Assembly (NCBI GenBank): GCA_050010115.1
Contig: JBEKLQ010000121.1
Span: forward strand, 1 to 12,363
Source of the DNA: JAKACA01 sp050010115
Lineage (GTDB): Bacteria; Actinomycetota; Acidimicrobiia; Acidimicrobiales; Bog-793
Length of the DNA stretch: 12,363 bases
Direction of reading: 5' to 3'
The translations under genes and the position numbers were made by a program. This document shows positions 6,469 through 11,972 of the stretch, one piece after another. How positions within the stretch are numbered: the stretch's first letter is position 1; each line of letters starts with the position of its first letter. The notes under the pieces are model-generated. The model was given only the letters and a program-made list of their open reading frames with translations. It was not told the origin of the DNA and ran no database searches.

Positions 6469-6808
6469 CCCGCTGACCGAAGCCGAGTTCGACCGGATCT
6501 TCCACGCGCTCGCCGACGTGACCCGGAGGGACATCCTCGGCCGTGCGATCCGCAGCGACGAGTCGGTCTCTGCCTTATCCCGGCACTACTCGATCAGCCT
6601 CACCGCGGTGCAAAAGCACATCGCGGTGCTGGAACGGGCGGCGCTCGTCACCAAGGAGCGCCGCGGGAGAGAGCAGGTCGTGCACGCCAACGGCCCCACG
6701 ATTGCGAAAGCGATCGCGCTCCTCGACCGGTACGAGGCGCTGTGGATCGACCGAGCCAACCGAATTGCCGACGTCCTCGCAACAGCCGATGAAGGAGAAC
6801 AGCCGTGA
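6455..6808 (+). CDS. ArsR/SmtB-family winged-helix repressor
   Basis: This 117-residue DNA-binding repressor probably controls its own operon. LTEAEFDRIFHALADVTRRDIL (residues 7-28) is the typical ArsR first helix region. The helix-turn-helix spans roughly 36-63 (SVSALSRHYSISLTAVQKHI, then AVLERAALV), followed by the wing with TKERRGREQVVHANG. There is no metal-binding ELCVCD motif and no Cys at all, so it belongs to the SRPBCC-linked group and not to the metal sensors. Its ATG sits inside the operator palindrome and has no ribosome site. Its stop overlaps the start of the next gene by four bases (GTGA), and GAAGGAG at 6790-6796 serves that gene. The inducing ligand is unknown. Confidence 0.9.
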   Translation: MVVDYPLTEAEFDRIFHALADVTRRDILGRAIRSDESVSALSRHYSISLTAVQKHIAVLERAALVTKERRGREQVVHANGPTIAKAIALLDRYEALWIDRANRIADVLATADEGEQP

Positions 6809-7299
6809 CCGTGATCAGCACCATCAAGGACCCCGAGAACCTCACCCTGACCCTCGTCGCCGAGTTCGACGCCACACCCGAGCAGGTCTGGACGGTGTGG
6901 GAGGACCCGCACAAGCTCGAGCGGTGGTGGGGGCCACCGTCGTGGCCGGCCACCTTCACGCGCCACGACTTCGTCGTTGGCGGCGAGTCCCGCTATCACA
7001 TGACCGGGCCTGACGGTGAGACCCACAGTGGCTACTGGCAGATGCAAGCGATCGACAAGCCGAACCGGATCGACTTCGCGAACGGCCTCGCTGGACCCGA
7101 CGGTGAGCCCACGCCCGAGATGCCGCCGATGTCGGGATGCGTGACGTTCGAGGCGATCGGGACACGCACGAAGATGACCACGGTCTCGCGCTTCGTCGAT
7201 CTCGCGCAGATGGAGATGATGCTCGACATGGGTATGGCCGAGGGGATGACCCAGGCGATCGGCCAGATCGACGGACTCCTGGCAACGGCGTCAGCCTGA
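6805..7299 (+). CDS. SRPBCC (AHSA1-like) domain protein
   Basis: This 164-residue protein of the activator-of-Hsp90-ATPase-like START/Bet v1 fold has a hydrophobic pocket that usually binds a small lipid or aromatic ligand. Diagnostic segments are EFDATPEQVWTVWEDPHKLE followed by RWWGPPSWPAT (residues 20-50), then DFVVGGESRYHMTGPDGETH and the C-terminal amphipathic helix GMAEGMTQAIGQIDGLL. It starts at GTG 6805, behind GAAGGAG and overlapping the ArsR stop, so it is translationally coupled. In comparable ArsR-SRPBCC-PhnB cassettes the SRPBCC protein is thought to bind or modify a toxic small molecule. No specific substrate can be inferred here. Confidence 0.88.
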   Translation: MTVISTIKDPENLTLTLVAEFDATPEQVWTVWEDPHKLERWWGPPSWPATFTRHDFVVGGESRYHMTGPDGETHSGYWQMQAIDKPNRIDFANGLAGPDGEPTPEMPPMSGCVTFEAIGTRTKMTTVSRFVDLAQMEMMLDMGMAEGMTQAIGQIDGLLATASA

Positions 7300-7335
7300 G
7301 CCAACAACGACACCACGAGACAGAAAGGACAGCCG

Positions 7336-7779
7336 ATGCCCCGAGTCAGCACCTACCTCAACTTCATGGGGAACACCGAGGAGGCGTTCAACTTCTACAA
7401 GTCGGTGTTCGGCACCGAGTTCCTCGCGCCGATCTCCCGGATGGGCGACATGCCCCCCTCCCCCGGCCAGCTCCAGCTGTCTGAGACCGAGAAAGAGATG
7501 GTCATGCACGTCGAGCTCCCGATCCTGGCGGGCCACGTCATCATGGGGACCGACATGCTCGAGTCGCTCGGCCATGAGCGCCGCCTCGGCAACTCGATGA
7601 CGATCAACCTTGAGCTCGAGGACCGCGCCGAGACCGAGCGACTGTTCAAGCTCCTGTCCGATGGCGGGAGCGACCAGTTCGGCCTCATGGACATGCCCTG
7701 GGGCGCGTACTGGGGGACCTGCGCCGACCGGTACGGGATCCGGTGGATGTTCAACTGTCCGAACCACCCGGCCGGGTAG
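7336..7779 (+). CDS. PhnB-like VOC (glyoxalase/bleomycin resistance fold) protein
   Basis: The 147 residues form two beta-alpha-beta-beta-beta modules of the vicinal-oxygen-chelate superfamily, PhnB-type subgroup. MPRVSTYLNFMGNTEEAFNF then YKSVFGTEF opens module one. MHVELPILAGHVIMGTDM provides the central strands. ERLFKLLSDGG and MPWGAYWGTCADRYGIRWMF form module two, the last being the classical PhnB ending. The ribosome site AGAAAGGA precedes ATG 7336 by a few bases, 36 bp after the SRPBCC gene, which places it third in the operon. The protein may act on or sequester the same ligand as its neighbour. Despite the name, PhnB-type proteins of this sort are not shown to act on phosphonates. Confidence 0.87.
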   Translation: MPRVSTYLNFMGNTEEAFNFYKSVFGTEFLAPISRMGDMPPSPGQLQLSETEKEMVMHVELPILAGHVIMGTDMLESLGHERRLGNSMTINLELEDRAETERLFKLLSDGGSDQFGLMDMPWGAYWGTCADRYGIRWMFNCPNHPAG

Positions 7780-7934
7780 CCTCAAAGCCGGCCGACGCTC
7801 GCCTGCACCAGCCAGCAGAGGGACTGCCAGGCAGCCAACAGACGACACGCTGCGCCTCACGTTGAATCAGAACTGACCTGTGAGCGTGGCACTGAACACA
7901 TTGAAGCGGCCTTTTTGTCTGGATGGCTCCCGCT

Positions 7935-8699
7935 TCACGAGAGCTTGGCATCGAGGTAGTTGAGCAGGGTACGGCCCACGTGGATGATCAGTCTCGCCTC
8001 GTCCTCCCCGAGGAGCGCTGCGTTGGGATGCGCAACGCTCGCCTGGTTCCGGACGGGGAGTAGCGCATCGAGGATGCTGGCGCTGGCAGTGAGGATCGTC
8101 TTGATGTCCTGAGCACGAGGACCGAGGTCGGCGAGCTTGGGGTGGCCCGCCTCCAGTTTTCGCAGGAGAGCGACCATGGTCTCACGCTCTCCGCGGGCGA
8201 CACCCGCACTGTCGCAAACAGCGATGAGGTAGCCGTGGAGCAGCGTGTGGACCCGGTCCACAGCGCTCGTCGGTCTGGAGGTCTGAACGAGATTCTCGAA
8301 ATCTTGGAGCGCACGGAGGACTACGTCACTCGTGATCTGCGGAGTCAAGCTCGCCACAAGCGGGCCCGATTCCAAGCGCTCGATGTACGACAGCAGCACC
8401 CCATCTGATGTCGGTCGGCTGGTCGGGGCTCCAAGCTCATCGGGTGGGAACCGCTCGCTGAGGCCTCGGAGCACCTTCGCTTGGTCTCTCGATGACAGGG
8501 AGGCAAGCGCCGCCATGAACGTCTCCCGAGTCGTCCCCTCGAAGGGGCTGAGGTCAACGGACAGGTCGCAATACTCGGCGTAGAAATCGGCGTGCGTACG
8601 ATACGTGAAGCGGTCGGGCAGGCCCAGGTAGCCACCCGAAACACCGATATACCGGTTGACGATGCGAACGATCTCGGCGTCGGTCAGTCCCCCGCTCAC
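7935..8699 (-). CDS. Abortive-infection-type protein with C-terminal Abi_C domain
   Basis: The protein has 254 residues. The C-terminal half (about 148-254) carries the Abi_C pattern: VHTLLHGYLIAVCDSAGV (a 'hTlLeayL' helix), LLRKLEAGHPKLADLG, ASILDALLPVRNQASVAHPN with the conserved R217-N218 and H224, and IIHVGRTLLNYLDAKLS. Abi_C (PF14355-like) domains occur in anti-phage abortive-infection proteins, and the RNxxxxxH motif recalls HEPN-like RNases. Nuclease activity is inference. The N-terminal 147 residues are helical and not recognised. The GTG start at 8699 is fixed by a very strong ribosome site (AGGAGG) that overlaps the stop of the 57-residue gene upstream. The gene converges on the PhnB-like gene. 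Confidence 0.75.
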   Translation of the reverse strand: MSGGLTDAEIVRIVNRYIGVSGGYLGLPDRFTYRTHADFYAEYCDLSVDLSPFEGTTRETFMAALASLSSRDQAKVLRGLSERFPPDELGAPTSRPTSDGVLLSYIERLESGPLVASLTPQITSDVVLRALQDFENLVQTSRPTSAVDRVHTLLHGYLIAVCDSAGVARGERETMVALLRKLEAGHPKLADLGPRAQDIKTILTASASILDALLPVRNQASVAHPNAALLGEDEARLIIHVGRTLLNYLDAKLS

Positions 8700-8711
8700 T
8701 GCGCCCCCCTC

Positions 8712-8885
8712 CTACCTGGTGTCTCGCCGGGTCGATCGACGCTGCGATGAACGCTGGGGTCGCGCAGGGCTCTGCCCACGAGACGTTCTCGGCGTTGAGC
8801 GCTCATGCGCTGGCACGGTCGAGCCGTCCTGCCGCTTGTACGGGTGGACGTAGACGACCTTCTTCCCTCGCTCGGTTTCTGCCAT
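8712..8885 (-). CDS. Small basic protein (57 residues) preceding the Abi gene
   Basis: ATG at 8885 lies behind GGAGGTG (about ten bases upstream on the minus strand), and the stop is 12 bases before the Abi start. The sequence begins MAETERGKKVVYVHPYKRQD, followed by GSTVPAHERSTP. The HPYxRxDGtxVxxHxRS core resembles a short recurrent motif in phage- and plasmid-associated small proteins. The remaining 25 residues are Arg/Ser-rich and probably disordered. The two good ribosome sites and the spacing make it the first gene of a two-gene minus-strand operon with the Abi gene. It could be an antitoxin, trigger or accessory factor, but no function is established. Confidence 0.6.
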   Translation of the reverse strand: MAETERGKKVVYVHPYKRQDGSTVPAHERSTPRTSRGQSPARPQRSSQRRSTRRDTR

Positions 8886-8907
8886 GATTCTGTTACACCT
8901 CCGTTGG

Positions 8908-8942
8908 TTCCCAGCCGATCTGTTGGGAAGTATACTGGGAAG
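8908..8942. promoter_or_regulatory. Divergent promoter/operator region with TGGGAAG repeats
   Basis: TATACT (8931-8936) is a near-ideal -10 for the plus-strand operon. It is bracketed by TGGGAAG at 8924-8930 and TGGGAAG at 8936-8942, direct repeats 12 bp apart, and TTCCCA in inverted orientation lies at 8908-8913. A -35 is not obvious (TTCCCA is at 17-bp spacing). The start of transcription would fall close to the GTG/ATG at 8943/8946. I infer an operator for the XRE-type protein encoded in the operon; it would also control the minus-strand pair. Confidence 0.5.
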
Positions 8943-8945
8943 GTG

Positions 8946-9755
8946 ATGACCACGATGACGATGACACCGTTTGGCCCTCCTGTGCAGGACGTACCGCTGA
9001 CCAGGGCTCCGCTGGTGAACGTGATCGCTCAGGTCCGCTTCCCGGCCGTGATGAGGATCGAGGCTGACAGCGGATTCGTGGCGACCTTCCAGGAGTCGAT
9101 CCGGAATGACTACCCGATCCTGCGACCGGAGCGGCAGCTCGGCGTCATGATCGGACCGGGAGGAATCCAACCGCAGGATGCCGGGACGGTCTGGCGCTTT
9201 GAGGCGAAGGACCCCGATGCCTGGCAGGTCACGCTGGCGCCGACGTTCGTGTCGCTCTCCGCGAAGCGGTACACGCGGCGCAGTGACCTTCTCGCTCGGC
9301 TCACGGTGGTTCTTCACGCCCTGGAAGGCTGGTTGCATCCGACCATCTGCGACCGGATCGGCGTTCGGTATGTGGATCGCGTGACGGGTGACCAGCTCGC
9401 TCGACTGCGCACGCTCGTCCGTCCGGAGATACTCGGCGTCGCCGGGGATGACGCGGCGCTCGGCAGCGCGGAGGTCGTGCATGCGCTATCCGACACGCTG
9501 TTCCAGCTCGATGACTCTTCGCAACTCCGTGGTCGGTGGGGCAGGCTTCCAGCGGGGGCAACGTATGACCCTGGCGTCGAACCGGCACGAGAGCCATCTT
9601 GGGTGCTCGACTTGGACCACTACACCTCACAGCCGGAGGACTTCGACCTCGCCGCGATCGGCGGGAAGGTGACTGAGTTCTGCGAACGCATCTACACGTT
9701 CTTCCGGTGGGCCGTGACCGAGACATTCCTCGACGAGTTTGGAGCTGAACAATGA
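8946..9755 (+). CDS. TIGR04255-family protein
   Basis: The 269-residue protein matches my recollection of TIGR04255, a sporadically distributed family of unknown biochemical role. Its blocks are APLVNVIAQVRFP (residues 21-33), FVATFQESIRNDYP (44-57), WLHPTICDRIGVRYVDRV (129-146), the central WVLDLDHYT (219-227) and C-terminal YTFFRWAVTETFLDEF (250-265). No signal peptide, membrane segment or nucleotide-binding motif is present, so it is probably cytoplasmic. The start could be ATG 8946 or GTG 8943; both are in frame and follow the TATACT box closely, favouring a leaderless or very short leader. The stop overlaps the next start (ATGA), indicating coupled translation. Sporadic distribution and the Abi/SIR2 neighbours suggest a defence or toxin-antitoxin context. 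Confidence 0.75.
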   Translation: MTTMTMTPFGPPVQDVPLTRAPLVNVIAQVRFPAVMRIEADSGFVATFQESIRNDYPILRPERQLGVMIGPGGIQPQDAGTVWRFEAKDPDAWQVTLAPTFVSLSAKRYTRRSDLLARLTVVLHALEGWLHPTICDRIGVRYVDRVTGDQLARLRTLVRPEILGVAGDDAALGSAEVVHALSDTLFQLDDSSQLRGRWGRLPAGATYDPGVEPAREPSWVLDLDHYTSQPEDFDLAAIGGKVTEFCERIYTFFRWAVTETFLDEFGAEQ

Positions 9756-10546
9756 GTCCACAGCTGCAAGCGCGGCCAGCACACCGCCACGACGAGGTGG
9801 ACATGGGAGGACCATGGTCGATCCTCCCGATCGCAGACACGCTTCTTGAGCGACGGTCCTCGACGACGACCCGGCTTGGGATGCCGTTTGTCGTTCCCGA
9901 GCTCGATGATCTGTTCGCCGGAGCCGAGCGGATGACGGGCGCGGTCATGAGCTGGACCCGTCAGTTCTGGCAGACGTACATCAGCTCCACCGAAAGTGGC
10001 ATCACGTACGCAAGTACGCCGCGCCCAGTGCGCGAGGAAGTGCAACGCCTTCGCGATGAGATCGCTCGTCGGACGCGCCTCACCCGTGAGCAGATCGCTC
10101 GGGCGGCCGGTGTCGATCGCCGCTCGATGAGCGCGTGGGTCAAAGGTGACGCCACGCCAAGCGCGGACAAGTTGGAACGCTTGCAAATCCTCGCCGACGT
10201 CGTCAGGGATATCGACGCGACCGAGCTAGGGCGTTCGACCGAAGTGTTGCTCAGTCGTTCTGGAGGCCAGGACCTCCTCGATCACATCGCTGCCGGTCGC
10301 CTCACTCATGCGCGCTCCTGGCAATCACTGCAAGGGGCAGCGCCGTCGGTGACGGTGGTGCACCGTCGATCGACCAAGCGTCCGCTCCATCAGAACGCCC
10401 TCGATGCGTACCTCAAGGGAGAGCTGCACCCGTTCGGCAGAGCAGCAACGATTCGCCCCGAGTCGGACTATGAGCAGGACCTCTCAGTAGCGGATCGCCT
10501 GATGCCCGACGAGCCGGTTCGGAGGAGTCGCCGAGGATACCGATGA
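9752..10546 (+). CDS. XRE-type helix-turn-helix protein
   Basis: The protein has 264 residues. A helix-turn-helix lies around residues 94-145 (VREEVQRLRDEIARRTRLTR, then EQIARAAGVDRRSMSAWVKG). The second helix is EQIARAAG and the recognition helix is RRSMSAWVKG. ILADVVRDIDATELGRSTEV, LLSRSGGQDLLDHIAAGRL and the following helix (to about 192) resemble the dimer/partner-binding tail of Xre/MbcA-type antitoxins, though only loosely. Residues 1-90 are unrecognised and the last 55 look disordered and Arg-rich. The start overlaps the upstream stop by four bases. It is the natural candidate for the repressor that binds the TGGGAAG repeats, and may neutralise or recruit one of its operon partners; both ideas are inference. 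Confidence 0.72.
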   Translation: MSPQLQARPAHRHDEVDMGGPWSILPIADTLLERRSSTTTRLGMPFVVPELDDLFAGAERMTGAVMSWTRQFWQTYISSTESGITYASTPRPVREEVQRLRDEIARRTRLTREQIARAAGVDRRSMSAWVKGDATPSADKLERLQILADVVRDIDATELGRSTEVLLSRSGGQDLLDHIAAGRLTHARSWQSLQGAAPSVTVVHRRSTKRPLHQNALDAYLKGELHPFGRAATIRPESDYEQDLSVADRLMPDEPVRRSRRGYR

Positions 10547-11316
10547 TGAGCCCCGATGACTTCTACGAGTGGCACGATGAGCCACGCCAGGGGGACATCG
10601 TCCTCTGCGGCGTCTCCCGGATTAATGCGGACGACCGCCATAGCCCGGCTCAGTGGGAGTCCCTCGATGCGCACTTCCTACAAGTTGATGATGCCTGGGA
10701 TGCTGGAAAGCCGCTGGGCATCGCCGCCGGGATCGGGCTTGCGATGGTCGTGACCCACGATTGTCAACTCGACAAGGAGTGGAACCAACGAGTCCGCGAG
10801 CTGCAAAACGGCGGGATGGAAACTGAGGCAGCCGAACGAGAAGCGACCAACGATGCGACACTCGACCGAACGCTTGTTGTCAGCCCGCTCGTCGATCCGA
10901 CGGAGCTTCGTGGTGGACGTGGCAACCTCCTTGCCGGAAAGGTCATCGGGTACCTGCCCGTACCCCATCATCCCGACAATCTCGTGGACGAGTGCGTTGC
11001 TGACCTGACCTATCAGTGCACGATCGATCGTCTCGATGTCGTCAAGGTCGCCTCGATCAGCGAGGCGGCGCGAAAGCAGCTCCGCTATGCGCTCATCCAG
11101 CTCGATGCGCTCCGCACCGCCGACCTTGGGTTCGAGGTCGAAGCCGTCGTCGGCCGAACGATCCAGAAGGTAGAGGTCCCAGCTCGCGATCCGCTGACGG
11201 TGCGCATCCAGCTCGACGATGGGAACGTCATCCAGCTCCTCCAGCAACCCGGCACGCCGGATCAGGACAAGGGGCGTTCTGGCGAATTCTTTTCGCACGG
11301 ACCGCGGGACTCATGA
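10543..11316 (+). CDS. Uncharacterised protein with VVTHDCQLDKE motif
   Basis: The protein has 257 residues and no family I can name. Visible features are an N-terminal RQGDIVLCGVSRI (residues 15-27) and AMVVTHDCQLDKEWN (67-81). These recall a recurring 'QGDIv...vVlSHdCel.K' pattern in hypothetical proteins, with a conserved His-Asp-Cys that could be a metal or catalytic site. KVIGYLPVPHHP (133-144) and a charged C-terminal beta-rich part (VRIQLDDGNVIQLLQQP) follow. It has no signal peptide or membrane span. Its start overlaps the XRE gene's stop (ATGATGA), and its stop overlaps a mini-ORF. It is soluble and always co-translated with its neighbours here. Function is unknown. Confidence 0.65.
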   Translation: MMSPDDFYEWHDEPRQGDIVLCGVSRINADDRHSPAQWESLDAHFLQVDDAWDAGKPLGIAAGIGLAMVVTHDCQLDKEWNQRVRELQNGGMETEAAEREATNDATLDRTLVVSPLVDPTELRGGRGNLLAGKVIGYLPVPHHPDNLVDECVADLTYQCTIDRLDVVKVASISEAARKQLRYALIQLDALRTADLGFEVEAVVGRTIQKVEVPARDPLTVRIQLDDGNVIQLLQQPGTPDQDKGRSGEFFSHGPRDS

Positions 11317-11372
11317 CGACACGACCGCCCCTTGACGTCGTCTTTGGCTCAGGGAGCCACGCGACGCCATGA
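11313..11372 (+). CDS. Mini-ORF, 19 codons, coupling two genes
   Basis: MTTRPPLDVVFGSGSHATP is encoded by an ORF whose ATG overlaps the previous stop (ATGA) and whose own TGA overlaps the SIR2 start (ATGA). Overlap at both ends suggests that translating ribosomes are handed through it to reach the SIR2 gene. It has no recognisable similarity. It may be a coupling device or simply a chance open stretch. Confidence 0.35.
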   Translation: MTTRPPLDVVFGSGSHATP

Positions 11373-11795
11373 GCGGCGACGGTGCGCCGGTCGTCGAGAT
11401 GCCCACGAACGGGGTTGACGGTCGGGTCGCGTTAGCAACGGCGGTGCATGCTGCTCCAGGCGTCTACGCCGCACTGGTGGGCAGTGGGATGTCGAGTGCG
11501 GCGGGCATTCCCACCGGGTGGCAAGTCGTCCAGGACCTGATTCGCAAGGTTGCGCTGGCGGAAGGCATCGATGCCAGTGATGTCGAGAATCGCCCAGAGG
11601 AATGGTGGGCAGCGCAGGGGCGTCCGGAACCACGCTACGACACGCTCCTTCCGGGACTGGCGACGACTGACGCAGCCCGACAAGCGCTGCTCCGGAGATA
11701 CTTCGAGTTACTCACGGACGGGACTCAAGTGCAGCCGACGGCAGGACACCACGCCCTGGCCGCGCTGGCCGCAACTGGGCGGGCCCGGGTTATCC

Positions 11796-11880
11796 TGGAC
11801 CTGGAGCGTGTCGGTGTGCGAGGTCCCGAAGAAAACTCCCTGGTACCAGCTCTGCGAAGCGTGGACCTGGAGCGTGTCGG
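11796..11880 (+). repeat. 19-bp direct repeat at the SIR2 break point
   Basis: TGGACCTGGAGCGTGTCGG is present exactly at 11796-11814 and 11862-11880, 66 bp (22 codons) apart. The second copy runs straight into hairpin repeat copy 4. The first copy begins just where SIR2 homology ends, pointing to a duplication or slippage during the event that cut the gene. Confidence 0.85.
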
Positions 11881-11905
11881 AGGACCGACTTCTCGGATCT
11901 GCGAC
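11876..11905 (+). repeat. 30-bp hairpin repeat, copy 4
   Basis: The arms are GTCGGAGGACCGA and TCGGATCTGCGAC with loop CTTC, identical to copy 3. It provides the last codons and the TGA (11912-11914) of the truncated SIR2 frame. Confidence 0.88.
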
Positions 11906-11958
11906 TCGCTCTGACCAGGTCGACCAGAACAGTTGCCCTATCACAAACTATCGGTCCC

Positions 11959-11964
11959 TATACT
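11959..11964 (+). promoter_or_regulatory. -10 box of the nucleotidyltransferase gene
   Basis: TATACT lies eight bases before the GTG at 11973, so the expected transcription start coincides with the start codon. No ribosome site is present, again suggesting a leaderless message. A -35 (TTGCCC, 11933-11938) is at a poor 20-bp spacing. Confidence 0.45.
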
Positions 11965-11972
11965 TTTCGATC

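Larger units (their letters stand above)
11369..11914 (+). pseudogene. SIR2-like gene, truncated within the NAD-binding domain
   Basis: A SIR2-type N-terminus is clear. VYAALVGSGMSSAAGIPTGW (residues 32-51) is the Gly-Ser-Gly...GIP nucleotide-binding loop. YDTLLPGLATT and VQPTAGHHALAALAATGRAR then VI (121-142) are as in SIR2_2-type defence proteins. In such proteins the sequence after ...RVI continues (L)TTNFDRL and reaches the catalytic His. Here it switches at residue 143 to DLERVGVRGPEE..., a 19-bp duplicated segment and hairpin repeat copy 4, and stops at residue 181. The Asn-Phe-Asp motif and the rest of the NADase are lost, so it should be inactive. The intact protein would deplete NAD+ on phage infection, by analogy with known SIR2 effectors. 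Start by ATGA overlap with the mini-ORF. Confidence 0.75.

Noticed and set aside
7780..7934. Terminator between the convergent PhnB-like and Abi genes
   Set aside because: GAAGCG and CGCTTC near 7900-7935 pair only across a long loop; too weak to call.
8805..8942. Extending the TIGR04255 protein upstream to 8805
   Set aside because: This region is the minus-strand 57-residue gene and the promoter; family similarity begins after 8946.
246..11905. CRISPR array or integron attC array
   Set aside because: The 30-bp repeats are kilobases apart without regular spacers, and no RYYYAAC/GTTRRRY pair or cas/intI gene is present.
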